64,000 bases of DNA, taken from positions 186,001 to 250,000 of the forward strand of contig NZ_CVJQ01000001.1 in the NCBI RefSeq assembly GCF_001375595.1, written 5' to 3'. Below the pieces are notes generated by a model. It was given only the letters and a program-made list of their open reading frames with translations. It was not told where the DNA came from and did no database searches. This stretch comes from Phenylobacterium immobile (ATCC 35973). GTDB lineage: Bacteria; Pseudomonadota; Alphaproteobacteria; Caulobacterales; Caulobacteraceae. The translations under genes and the position numbers were made by a program. Shown one piece after another: positions 19,503-27,376 of this stretch; the stretch's first letter is position 1; every line of letters begins with the position of its first letter.

Positions 19503-20330
19503 ATGCACAGCTGGCCTGAACGCGCGCTCGTCATGGGCGTCCTCAACCTGACGCCGGACAGTTTCTCGGACGGCGGGCGGTTCCTGGAGCCGTCCGCGGC
19601 CCTGGCGCGCGCGCAGGCTATGATCGCCGAGGGCGCCGACATTCTCGACCTGGGCGCGGAGTCGACGCGGCCGGGCGCCGACCCCGTACCCGCCGAGATC
19701 GAAATCGCCCGCCTCGTCCCGGTCATCACCGCGATTAGAGCGATGAGCGACATCGCCATCTCCGTCGACACCATGAAGCCGCAGGTCGCGCGCGCGACCA
19801 TGGCCGCCGGCGCCGACATCTGGAACGACGTCAGCGCGCTGACCGGCGCGCCTGACAGCCTGGCGGCCGCGGCAGAGCTCGGCTGCGGCGTGGTCCTCAT
19901 GCATATGCAGGGCGAGCCGCGCACGATGCAGGCCGAGCCGCACTACGACGATGTCGTGCGCGAGGTGACCGCAGCGCTGGCCGAACGCGCGCAGGCCGCG
20001 CTCAGCGCCGGTGTCGCCCGCGAGAAGATTTGGCTCGATCCCGGGATCGGCTTTGGCAAGCACATGACCCGCCACAACCTGCCGCTGCTAGGGAGCCTCG
20101 AGGGCATTGTCGCCCTAGGCTTTCCTGTCCTGCTGGGCGTGAGCCGCAAGCGGTTCATCGGCGCGCTGGACGACGACGCCGCCGCTGACGCGCGCCTCGG
20201 CGGGTCGCTGGCCGCAGCCTTGTGGGGGGTGCGCGCCGGCATCGCCGCAGTGCGCGTCCACGATGTGCGCGAAACCGCCCAGGCCCTGAAGGTCTGGGCG
20301 GCCATCGAAGCGGCGTCAAAAAACGCTTAG
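19503..20330 (+). CDS. folP: Dihydropteroate synthase
   Basis: A 275-residue enzyme that joins p-aminobenzoate to hydroxymethyl-dihydropterin diphosphate in folate synthesis, the sulfonamide target. VMGVLNLTPDSFSDGG is the first signature, and LDLGAESTRPGADPV and DPGIGFGKHMTRHN follow. I chose ATG at 19503; a TTG five codons upstream overlaps the preceding terminator. thiD starts 30 bases after its stop, so the two may be cotranscribed. In many bacteria glmM follows folP; it does not here. Confidence 0.96.
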   Translation: MHSWPERALVMGVLNLTPDSFSDGGRFLEPSAALARAQAMIAEGADILDLGAESTRPGADPVPAEIEIARLVPVITAIRAMSDIAISVDTMKPQVARATMAAGADIWNDVSALTGAPDSLAAAAELGCGVVLMHMQGEPRTMQAEPHYDDVVREVTAALAERAQAALSAGVAREKIWLDPGIGFGKHMTRHNLPLLGSLEGIVALGFPVLLGVSRKRFIGALDDDAAADARLGGSLAAALWGVRAGIAAVRVHDVRETAQALKVWAAIEAASKNA

Positions 20331-20360
20331 AGAGACCGAAAAGCCGGGCTACCCAACGAT

Positions 20361-21155
20361 ATGGCCAACCTTGGACGTGTTCTCATCATCGCTGGCTCAG
20401 ATTCCGGCGGCGGCGCCGGCATCCAGGCCGACATCAAGACGGTCACCATGTTGGGCGCCTATGCGGCGACCGCCATCACCGCCGTCACTGTGCAGAACAC
20501 CCTAGGCGTGAAGGCTGTTCACCCGATCCCCCCGAAGATCGTCGAGGCCCAGGCCCGCGCCGTGCTCGACGATATTGGCGCAGACGCCATTAAGACCGGC
20601 ATGCTGGGCGATCGCATCATGGTCGAGGCGACGGCCGGCATCCTCGACCGGGCCTCCGAAATTCCCGCCGTCATCGATCCCGTGATGATCGCCAAGGGCG
20701 GCCACCCCCTGCTGGCCGATCAGGCGGTCAGCGCCGTCCGCGCCCTGCTCGTCCCGCGCGCCGCGCTGCTGACGCCCAACGCCCCCGAGGCTGAGGCGCT
20801 GGCGGGCGTCGCGGTCGACTCCCTCGACGCCATGCGCGCCGCCGGCGTCATCCTGCTGTCGATGGGCGCCCGCGCCGTCCTGATGAAGGGCGGCCATGTG
20901 CCGGGTGAACGCGTGACCGACGTCCTGATGACCGCAAACGGCGAAACCCTGTTCGAGGCCGAGCGAATCGATACGCGCCATACCCACGGCACCGGCTGCA
21001 CCCTGGCCTCCGCCTGCGCCGCCGGCCTGGCTCAGGGCCTGCCGATGGAGATCGCCGTCGCCACCGCCTGGGCCTATGTGCAGGAGGCGATCCGCCACGC
21101 CCCTGGGCTGGGCCATGGACACGGTCCTCTCGACCACGCGTGGTCCCTGCGATGA
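20361..21155 (+). CDS. thiD: Hydroxymethylpyrimidine / phosphomethylpyrimidine kinase
   Basis: A 264-residue ribokinase-fold enzyme that phosphorylates HMP and HMP-phosphate for thiamine synthesis. GSDSGGGAGIQADIKT near residues 10-25 is the substrate loop. DPVMIAKGGHPLL is central, and HTHGTGCTLASA is the catalytic and anion-hole motif near the C terminus. No TPP riboswitch is visible upstream; the gap from folP is only 30 bases. Its stop overlaps the next start as ATGA. Confidence 0.95.
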   Translation: MANLGRVLIIAGSDSGGGAGIQADIKTVTMLGAYAATAITAVTVQNTLGVKAVHPIPPKIVEAQARAVLDDIGADAIKTGMLGDRIMVEATAGILDRASEIPAVIDPVMIAKGGHPLLADQAVSAVRALLVPRAALLTPNAPEAEALAGVAVDSLDAMRAAGVILLSMGARAVLMKGGHVPGERVTDVLMTANGETLFEAERIDTRHTHGTGCTLASACAAGLAQGLPMEIAVATAWAYVQEAIRHAPGLGHGHGPLDHAWSLR

Positions 21156-21721
21156 CCGATCCGCGCGCCGTCGAGCTTGAGGCGATCCTGCGCGGCTCCC
21201 CGGACCTGATGACCGTCATGGAGACCGCCCGCGACTTGGCCCTGCCGGAGTGGCTGATCTTCTCCGGCGCGATCTACCAGCGCGTCCTGAACCACCTGAC
21301 GGGCCGTCCCGACAACTATGGGATCAAAGACTACGACCTCGGCTACTTCGACCTCGACACCAGCTACGAAGCCGAGGACGCGGTGATCCGCCAGGTCGCC
21401 ACGTCGTTCAATCCGCCGCTGGACGCCATGGTCGAGGTTCGCAACCAGGCCCGCGTCCACCTCTGGTTCCAGATGAAGTTCGGCGAGGAATACGCGCCGC
21501 TCGGGGGCACGGAAGAGGCGCTTGAGCGCTTCGTCAGCCCGCTGTTCGCCGTGGGCGCGCGGCTGGAGGTCGACGGCGCCATGACGATCATCGCGCCCTT
21601 CGGCCTGGAAGACCTTTTCGCGATGCGACTGCGGCCCAATCCACGACGGGTCACCGCCGGCTTCCCTCGCACCTCGGCCGCGATCGCCAAGCGGTGGCCG
21701 GAAGTGAAGATCGAGCCCTAG
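21152..21721 (+). CDS. Nucleotidyltransferase family protein (NTP_transf_6 type)
   Basis: A 189-residue protein matching the NTP_transf_6 (PF06042) pattern: LPEWLIFSGAIYQRVLNHLT near residue 32, then KDYDLGYFDLDTSYEAED, where the paired acidic residues resemble a nucleotidyltransferase metal site. The C-terminal part has FGLEDLFAMRLRPNPRR. Members are uncharacterised and their substrate is unknown. ATG at 21152 overlaps the thiD stop by 4 bases, so it is translationally coupled to thiD; a link to thiamine metabolism is only suggested by position. Confidence 0.8.
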   Translation: MTDPRAVELEAILRGSPDLMTVMETARDLALPEWLIFSGAIYQRVLNHLTGRPDNYGIKDYDLGYFDLDTSYEAEDAVIRQVATSFNPPLDAMVEVRNQARVHLWFQMKFGEEYAPLGGTEEALERFVSPLFAVGARLEVDGAMTIIAPFGLEDLFAMRLRPNPRRVTAGFPRTSAAIAKRWPEVKIEP

Positions 21722-21728
21722 ACTGAAC

Positions 21729-21760
21729 AGCAAAAGCCCCCGGATCGCTCCGGGGGCCCT
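21729..21760. terminator. Hairpin between convergent genes
   Basis: GCCCCCGGA (21736-21744) pairs perfectly with TCCGGGGGC (21749-21757) around TCGC. On the minus strand the stem is followed by CTTTTGC, so it best serves the small gene ending at 21783, but it can also end the thiD operon. Confidence 0.8.
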
Positions 21761-21782
21761 ACTTTGCCTAAAGACCTAGGCC

Positions 21783-22187
21783 TTAGCGGCGATAGTCGCG
21801 GTCGTAGCCGTAGCCATAGCCCATCTGGTTATCGCGGCGCTCCCAGCGAATCTGTGAGGCGAGTCGATCGAAGCGGCGATCAAGGTCGGCCCGTTCCCAG
21901 TTCGACAGGCCGTTCTGGCGATAACGCATCTCCATCCGGGCGATCTGGCGGAACTCGGCGCGCAGACGCATGGCCTCACGACGGTTCAGGTCGCCCGAAC
22001 GGACGCCGCGATCGATCCGTCGGTCCAGCATGGCCTGGCGATCATTGATCGAAGACCACTGACCCCGATCGTAGTCGCGGTTGGGGCCGTAGTCGCGGTT
22101 CGGGCCATAGCCCTGGGCCTGAGCGGCGCCGGCGGCCACGGACAGGGCGGACGCGGCGATCAGCGAGAGGGTGACGATCTTCTTCAT
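21783..22187 (-). CDS. Small exported Arg/Tyr-rich protein of unknown function
   Basis: A 134-residue protein with a typical signal peptide (MKKIVTLSLIAASALSVAAG, likely cut after AQA near residue 25). The mature part begins with a short direct repeat, YGPNRDYGPNRDY. An Arg-rich helical region then contains QAMLDRRIDRGVRSGDLNRR and LRAEFRQIARMEMRYR, and the tail is MGYGYGYDRDYRR. Similar small periplasmic proteins are common in Caulobacterales and have no known role. GGAGAG precedes ATG at 22187. I do not recognise a catalytic motif. Confidence 0.75.
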   Translation of the reverse strand: MKKIVTLSLIAASALSVAAGAAQAQGYGPNRDYGPNRDYDRGQWSSINDRQAMLDRRIDRGVRSGDLNRREAMRLRAEFRQIARMEMRYRQNGLSNWERADLDRRFDRLASQIRWERRDNQMGYGYGYDRDYRR

Positions 22188-22525
22188 GGTGATCTCTCCT
22201 TCGAGAACGTTTGATGTGCTGAACGCAGAAGACCGGCCGTCGGGTTCCGCGGGGGACGGGAAGCGGGGGTCCGCCGGCCGGCCTTCTGCGTTCGTGAGGG
22301 GAGAAAACCACACCGCCGATGACGCTGATCTGAGCCTGTCGTTGTCCGTTGTTCAGGTTCGCAAAAGATCGCCAGGAGGTACGGGGTAGGGTTGCAACAC
22401 CCCTGCGCAAGACGTCGGGTTGAGAAATATTTTTCTTGCGATCAGGCCGAAACAGGCGCTTTTCCGCCGCGGGCCACGCCCTCCCAACGGGGCGCTGCTC
22501 ATCTGTGAGGATGGGAGACATCGCT
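22188..22525. other. 338-base divergent gap upstream of serC
   Basis: This gap holds the promoter side of the small exported protein gene and the serC leader. Its first 250 bases show nothing I can name; a stretch near 22425-22440 is AT-rich (AAATATTTTTCTTG) and may lie near a serC promoter. The last 50 bases hold the two hairpins listed separately. Confidence 0.5.
22477..22515 (+). promoter_or_regulatory. Two hairpins in the serC leader, candidate serC RNA motif
   Basis: Hairpin 1 is CGCCC (22477-22481) with GGGCG (22490-22494). Hairpin 2 is CTCATC (22498-22503) with GATGGG (22510-22515), and its 3' arm overlaps the GGGAGA ribosome site 11 bases before the serC ATG. A conserved serC leader element is known in alphaproteobacteria; this position and the two-hairpin layout fit it, but I cannot confirm a match to its consensus. 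Confidence 0.4.
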
Positions 22526-23692
22526 ATGACCACCGCCAAACCGGCCATGCAGCCGGCTCGACCCGAATTCTCTTCCGGCCCCTGCGCCAAGCGCCCCGGC
22601 TGGACCCCCGAAAATCTGTCCGGCGCGGTTCTCGGCCGCTCGCACCGCTCCAAGCTGGGCAAGGCCCGGCTGCAGGAAGCGATCACGCGCACCCGCGCCG
22701 TGCTGCAGGTGCCCGACGACTTCCTGATCGGCATCGTCCCTGGCTCCGACACCGGCGCCGTGGAGATGGCGATGTGGTCGATGCTGGGCGCCCGCAAGGT
22801 TCAGCTTCTGGCCTTCGAAAGCTTCGGCAAGGATTGGGTGACCGACGTCACCAAGCAGCTGAAGATCGACGCCGAGGTGCTGGACGCGCCCTATGGCAAG
22901 CTGCCCGACCTGACCAAGGTCGACCCGGCCTGCGACCTCGTCTTCACCTGGAACGGCACGACCTCGGGCGTGCGCGTGCCCAACGCCGACTTCATCAGCG
23001 CCGACCGCGAAGGCGTCGTCATCTGCGACGCCACCAGCGCGGCCTTCGCCCAGGATCTCGACTGGGCCAAGCTCGATGTGATCACCTTCTCCTGGCAGAA
23101 GGCGCTGGGCGGTGAAGGCGCGCATGGCGTGCTGATCCTGTCGCCCCGCGCCGTCGCCCGCCTGGAAAGCTACACCCCGGCCTGGCCGATGCCGAAGCTC
23201 TTCCGCATGACCAAGGGCGGCAAGGTCGGCCTCGACCTCTTCGAAGGCGCGACGATCAACACGCCCTCCATGCTGGCCGTGGAAGACGCGATCGACGCCC
23301 TGAAGTGGGGCGAACAGATCGGCGGCCTCGCCGAGATGCAGCGCCGCGCTGACGCCAACCTCGCCGTCCTGGCCGAGTGGGTCGACAAGACCGCCTGGGT
23401 CGAGTTCCTGGCCGAGACGGTTGAGACCCGCTCCAACACCTCGGTGTGTCTGAAGGTCGTCGATCCCAAGATCACCGCCCTGTCTGACGACGCCCAGGCC
23501 GACTTCGCCAAGAAGCTGGCCGCGCTCCTCGAGAAGGAGGGGGTCGCCCTCGACATCGGCGGCTATCGCGACGCGCCGGCGGGCCTGCGGATCTGGTGCG
23601 GGGCGACGGTGGACACCGCCGATCTCGACGCGCTCACGCCCTGGCTCGACTGGGCCTTCGCCTCCCTGTCTGCGGAGCTGGCGGCGGCCTGA
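22526..23692 (+). CDS. serC: Phosphoserine aminotransferase
   Basis: A 388-residue PLP enzyme of the alphaproteobacterial SerC type. It converts 3-phosphohydroxypyruvate and glutamate to phosphoserine. The N terminus has [15 protein letters not shown]; the PLP lysine is Lys192 in [16 protein letters not shown]. The substrate loop [15 protein letters not shown] is present. I chose ATG at 22526 ([15 protein letters not shown]) because the upstream codons lie in the structured leader. serA follows 83 bases downstream, so two consecutive steps of serine synthesis are encoded together. Confidence 0.96.
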   Translation: MTTAKPAMQPARPEFSSGPCAKRPGWTPENLSGAVLGRSHRSKLGKARLQEAITRTRAVLQVPDDFLIGIVPGSDTGAVEMAMWSMLGARKVQLLAFESFGKDWVTDVTKQLKIDAEVLDAPYGKLPDLTKVDPACDLVFTWNGTTSGVRVPNADFISADREGVVICDATSAAFAQDLDWAKLDVITFSWQKALGGEGAHGVLILSPRAVARLESYTPAWPMPKLFRMTKGGKVGLDLFEGATINTPSMLAVEDAIDALKWGEQIGGLAEMQRRADANLAVLAEWVDKTAWVEFLAETVETRSNTSVCLKVVDPKITALSDDAQADFAKKLAALLEKEGVALDIGGYRDAPAGLRIWCGATVDTADLDALTPWLDWAFASLSAELAAA

Positions 23693-23728
23693 CCGGCCGC
23701 GCCTGACCCCGCCTTTCCCTGAAATAGT

Positions 23729-23760
23729 CCTCCCCGCGTCATAGGCGGGGAGGCTTCTCC
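23729..23760 (+). terminator. Hairpin between serC and serA
   Basis: CCTCCCCGC (23729-23737) pairs perfectly with GCGGGGAGG (23745-23753) around a 7-base loop, followed by CTTCTCCC. The weak T-content suggests partial read-through into serA, 22 bases on. Confidence 0.6.
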
Positions 23761-23775
23761 CGATGGAGACCACCC

Positions 23776-25350
23776 ATGCCCCGCGTTCTGATCGCTGACA
23801 AACTGAGCCCCGCCGCCATCGACATCTTCAAGCAGCGCGGCGTCGACGCCGATGTGAAGACCGGCCTGACCAAGGACGAGCTGCTGCAGATCATCGGCGA
23901 CTACGACGGCCTGGCCGTCCGCTCGGCCACCAAGGCCGACAAGGATGTCATCGCCGCCGCCACCAAGCTGAAGGTCATCGGCCGCGCCGGCATCGGCGTC
24001 GACAACGTCGATATCCCCTCGGCCACCGCCGCCGGCATCGTCGTCATGAACACCCCCTTCGGCAACTCGATCACCACCGCCGAACACGCCATCGCCATGA
24101 TGTTCGCCCTGGCCCGCCAGATGCCCGCCGCCGACGCCTCCACCCAGGCCGGCAAGTGGGAGAAGAACCGCTTCATGGGCGTCGAGTTGTTCGGCAAGAC
24201 GCTGGGCCTCATCGGCGCGGGCAACATCGGCTCGATCGTCGCGGACCGCGCTCAGGGCCTGAAGATGAAGGTCGTGGCCTTCGACCCCTTCCTGTCGGAC
24301 GACCGCGCCGTCGAGATCGGCGTTGAGAAGGTGGAGCTGGAGGACCTGCTGGCCCGCGCCGACGTCATCACCCTGCACACCCCGCTCACCGACAAGACCC
24401 GTAACATCCTGTCGGCCGAGAACCTGGCCAAGACCAAGAAGGGCGTCCTGATCGTCAACTGCGCCCGCGGCGGCCTGGTCGATGAGGCCGCCCTGCGCGC
24501 CGGCCTCGACAGCGGTCACATCGGCGGCGCCGGCTTCGACGTCTTCGTCGAGGAACCGGCCAAGGCCAATGTGCTGTTCGGCGCCGAGAACTTCGTCGCC
24601 ACCCCGCATCTGGGCGCCTCGACCAACGAGGCCCAGGAGAACGTCGCCCTGCAGGTCGCCGAACAGATGAGCGACTACCTGCTGACCGGCGCGGTCTCCA
24701 ACGCCCTGAACAGCCCCTCGGTCACGGCGGAAGAAGCGCCGCGCCTGAAGCCCTTCGTGGCGCTGGCCGAAAAGCTCGGCGCCTTCGCCGGCCAGATGGT
24801 CGACTTCGGCGTCAAGGCCATCGACATCGCCTATGAGGGCGACGTGGCGGCGCTGAACACCCGACCGCTGACCGCCGCGGCGCTCGCCGGCGTCATGCGC
24901 CCGATGCTGGCCGAGGTGAACATGGTCTCGGCTCCCGCCGTGGCCAAGGAACGCGGCATCACCGTCTCGGAAAGCCGCCAGGACGAGAGCCCCATCTACG
25001 AGAGCCTGATCCGCATCACCGTCACCACCGAGAAGGGCAAGCGCTCCTTCGCCGGGTCGGTGCTGGCCGGCATGCCGCGCATCATCGAGGTGAAGTCCAT
25101 GGACCTGGACGCGCCCTTCGCGCCGACCATGCTCTATGTGAACAACCTGGATAAGCCAGGCTTCATCGGCAGCCTGGGCGCCCTGCTGGCGGACGCCGGC
25201 GTCAACATCGCCACCTTCAACCTCGGCCGTGTCTCGGCCGGCGAAGACGCCATCGCCCTCGTCGGCGTCGACCAGGAACCCACCGAGGCCCTGCTGACCT
25301 CGATCCAGACCCTGCCCAACGTCAAGGAAGCGCGGACCCTGCGGTTCTAA
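23776..25350 (+). CDS. serA: D-3-phosphoglycerate dehydrogenase
   Basis: A 524-residue long-form SerA that oxidises 3-phosphoglycerate to phosphohydroxypyruvate, the first step of serine synthesis. The NAD motif GLIGAGNIGSIVA lies near residues 144-156, and NCARGGLVDEAAL and TPHLGASTNEAQ, with the catalytic His, follow. After the catalytic part come an intervening domain and a C-terminal ACT domain (about 450-524, LYVNNLDKPGFIGSLGALL), a site for serine feedback in this type. Length and order of domains are standard. Confidence 0.97.
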   Translation: MPRVLIADKLSPAAIDIFKQRGVDADVKTGLTKDELLQIIGDYDGLAVRSATKADKDVIAAATKLKVIGRAGIGVDNVDIPSATAAGIVVMNTPFGNSITTAEHAIAMMFALARQMPAADASTQAGKWEKNRFMGVELFGKTLGLIGAGNIGSIVADRAQGLKMKVVAFDPFLSDDRAVEIGVEKVELEDLLARADVITLHTPLTDKTRNILSAENLAKTKKGVLIVNCARGGLVDEAALRAGLDSGHIGGAGFDVFVEEPAKANVLFGAENFVATPHLGASTNEAQENVALQVAEQMSDYLLTGAVSNALNSPSVTAEEAPRLKPFVALAEKLGAFAGQMVDFGVKAIDIAYEGDVAALNTRPLTAAALAGVMRPMLAEVNMVSAPAVAKERGITVSESRQDESPIYESLIRITVTTEKGKRSFAGSVLAGMPRIIEVKSMDLDAPFAPTMLYVNNLDKPGFIGSLGALLADAGVNIATFNLGRVSAGEDAIALVGVDQEPTEALLTSIQTLPNVKEARTLRF

Positions 25351-25354
25351 TGGA

Positions 25355-25384
25355 AAGGGCCGCGGCGTCCTCGCCGCGGCCCTT
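25355..25384. terminator. Bidirectional terminator between serA and the accessory operon
   Basis: A perfect 13-base-pair stem, AAGGGCCGCGGCG (25355-25367) with CGCCGCGGCCCTT (25372-25384), and a 4-base loop. The A and T ends give short U-runs in both directions. It separates core serA from the toxin-like operon. Confidence 0.85.
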
Positions 25385-25950
25385 CAATTGCCTTCGACGG
25401 CCGTCGCCGCGTCGAACAGCTCGCGCTCGTCCTCAGACCAGGGACAGCTCTTCGACCTGAACTCCACCGAAAAATCCTGGCGATCAGGCCGCTTTCCGGC
25501 TGAGGCGAAGCCTTCAAGCTCCGCCAACTGATGTCTGGCGTCCTCCATCGCGAAACGAAGGGCGTCCTCGGCGCGATTGAGCAGTCGATAGACGAACCAA
25601 ATCCAAGCGCCGAAATTCGACCAGCACCAGTAGCCATCTAGCCACGCTTGCGTTTGCTCGTGCTGCTGTTCGTCATCCCCTTCCAGTCGAACGTAATGCG
25701 TCCTCACACGAGCACGCCACCCGTACTTATACCCGATGTCGAACATCTCGATCAGGCACGGGCTGACACGCTCGAAGCTGAAACGACCCCACCAATAAGT
25801 ATACTTGCGATAGGGATCGCTTTTCACTGCCGACCAGCCAGCGGCTTGCATCAGCGGAACCAGTTCCGCCTTGATGGCCGAGCCCATCGCCTTGGACTCG
25901 ATCCATCCCGGCGAACGGCGTCGCAGCTTGGCCTTTTTTTCCCCCGTCAT
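25384..25950 (-). CDS. Trp-rich hypothetical protein, candidate immunity protein
   Basis: A 188-residue cytoplasmic protein I cannot assign to a family. It has no signal peptide and no clear membrane segment. It is rich in aromatic residues (YRKYTYWWGRFSFERVSP and WLDGYWCWSNFGAWIWFVYR), then a charged helix (NRAEDALRFAMEDARHQL) and an acidic end. It starts at ATG 25950, overlapping the stop of the gene upstream by 4 bases, so the two are made together. Small acidic, aromatic-rich proteins directly after a large toxin-like gene are often immunity proteins; that is inference from order and coupling. It could also be a chaperone or a second effector. Confidence 0.6.
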   Translation of the reverse strand: MTGEKKAKLRRRSPGWIESKAMGSAIKAELVPLMQAAGWSAVKSDPYRKYTYWWGRFSFERVSPCLIEMFDIGYKYGWRARVRTHYVRLEGDDEQQHEQTQAWLDGYWCWSNFGAWIWFVYRLLNRAEDALRFAMEDARHQLAELEGFASAGKRPDRQDFSVEFRSKSCPWSEDERELFDAATAVEGN

Positions 25951-27233
25951 CGCCCCTCTCGTTTCTGGCCTTGCTTCACAGCTCTCGTACTCGCGTTTCC
26001 CGCTGGATAGGCGACGATCACGCCGACGTCGCGAGGCAGGAAATGGTCGACGCGATAGCCCGCCGGACCAAACTCTTCGAGGGCGAGATTCTGGTTTTTG
26101 CTAAGATCATCAATTGAGCGCCCAAACTTCTGCTCCGTCAGAAGCCCCCTCACTGTCCTCTGATCTACGACAGTGTACGGATTGCCGCGCTTCGCCTCGG
26201 CGCCCTTCAAATAGTACCGTTTCTGAAACGCCTTCGGCCAATCGCCGTTCGCCAAGGTGCGGCCAACGCCAAGGGCGTCGCCGAGCTTACCTTTTTGCCG
26301 CATGGGCAACCGATCACTCACCACCCGACCCGCGAGCCCAGTTGGCGCCGCGACATATCCGGCGATGTGAGCGGCAAGGGCGGCTTCGTGCAAATCCACG
26401 GGTCGTCCGTTCAATTCATCCTGCGCGATCGATGTCGTCGCGCCACCCAACGCCGCCGCTTGCGTCGGCCGCCCCCGAACTGAGCCAAGCGCGCCGACCG
26501 ACCCGCCCGCCGCGGCGCCAAGGTAATCGCCGACCGATCCGCGGCGCCCGCTCACGCGGTCGGATAGGGCTTGGCCGCCGATTCCTAAGCCTGCGCCGGC
26601 CGCGCCGATCGCCCCTATTTCTCGCCCGCCGATGGCGGCTGTCTGAGCAATTCTGGTTCCACCGGCAAGTATGCCGTCAAGCGGTCCGAGCGCCACCAAC
26701 CCCAAGGCCGTGCCGCCGATCTCGCCCACCGTTCGCGCTGTGCGATAATGCTTCATGTCGTAGCGGTCGCGCTCGCGTTCCGCCGCGACACGTCGAGTCC
26801 AGGCCTCGCCCAATGCTTCCCCGCGCGTGGCGTCGACCAAGGCGTTGCCGCCCGCATAGGCGAGATCGCCAAGGCCGAAGGTGAAAGCATCTTGACCACC
26901 GCGCGCCGCTGCGAGGATCTGGTCGACAATGACATCGCCACGAGATTTCGCCGGGCCTCGGGCTCTCGGTTGGACTGACATACGGCTTGGCGGCGGCGCG
27001 CTTGGCTTTCGCGTCGCAGGAGAATTTCGCGGCGGCGCCAGCGACCGACTGACATTGGTGCCTAGCCGCTCGGCTTCCTTGCGAACCTGGGTCGCGACGC
27101 CTCGGCCAGTACGAAGAGCGTCCTGCAAGGCGCGATCTGCAGCGGCTTCCGCCTGACGCCGCAGCGCTTCGGCCTCTCGCAGCCGACGCTCGTAGGCGTC
27201 TCTTATCACGAGCGGCGATCCCCGGTTCGTCAT
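25947..27233 (-). CDS. Candidate polymorphic toxin with glycine-rich middle, LexA box upstream
   Basis: A 428-residue protein of unknown function. Residues 10-60 form a charged coiled coil (RRLREAEALRRQAEAAADRA), and 65-98 are Pro/Arg-rich. Residues 105-170 contain DAFTFGLGDLAYAGGNALVD and ERERDRYDMKHY, a pattern I associate with phage internal proteins and pre-toxin regions. Residues 170-270 are Gly/Ala-rich and hydrophobic (IGAIGAAGAGLGIGGQAL). The C-terminal 100 residues look like a separate domain with GYRVDHFLPRDVGVIVAYP; its His398 and Asp397 could be catalytic, but the fold is unknown. There is no signal peptide. GGAGAG lies 7 bases before ATG 27233, and a perfect LexA box lies 57 bases upstream. 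The downstream gene overlaps by 4 bases. Confidence 0.65.
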   Translation of the reverse strand: MTNRGSPLVIRDAYERRLREAEALRRQAEAAADRALQDALRTGRGVATQVRKEAERLGTNVSRSLAPPRNSPATRKPSAPPPSRMSVQPRARGPAKSRGDVIVDQILAAARGGQDAFTFGLGDLAYAGGNALVDATRGEALGEAWTRRVAAERERDRYDMKHYRTARTVGEIGGTALGLVALGPLDGILAGGTRIAQTAAIGGREIGAIGAAGAGLGIGGQALSDRVSGRRGSVGDYLGAAAGGSVGALGSVRGRPTQAAALGGATTSIAQDELNGRPVDLHEAALAAHIAGYVAAPTGLAGRVVSDRLPMRQKGKLGDALGVGRTLANGDWPKAFQKRYYLKGAEAKRGNPYTVVDQRTVRGLLTEQKFGRSIDDLSKNQNLALEEFGPAGYRVDHFLPRDVGVIVAYPAGNASTRAVKQGQKREGR

Positions 27234-27290
27234 GCCACTTCTCTCCGTTTAGCCTTGCCAGATTCTCTCCTTGAAGGGTCAGCTTGTAAA

Positions 27291-27305
27291 GAACAAAAAG
27301 AGAAC
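27291..27305 (-). promoter_or_regulatory. LexA (SOS) box of the toxin-like operon
   Basis: The coding strand reads GTTCTCTTTTTGTTC, a perfect GTTC-N7-GTTC, the LexA site of alphaproteobacteria, with a T-rich spacer. It lies in the only AT-rich stretch of this 143-base gap, 57 bases before the toxin ATG. The box in front of imuA has the same form. Confidence 0.8.
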
Positions 27306-27376
27306 ATTATTGCTTGATGAACCACCGGCGCAGCGTCGGCAACCGCCACTAATCTCGAGCGTTCGAACGCGCCCCA

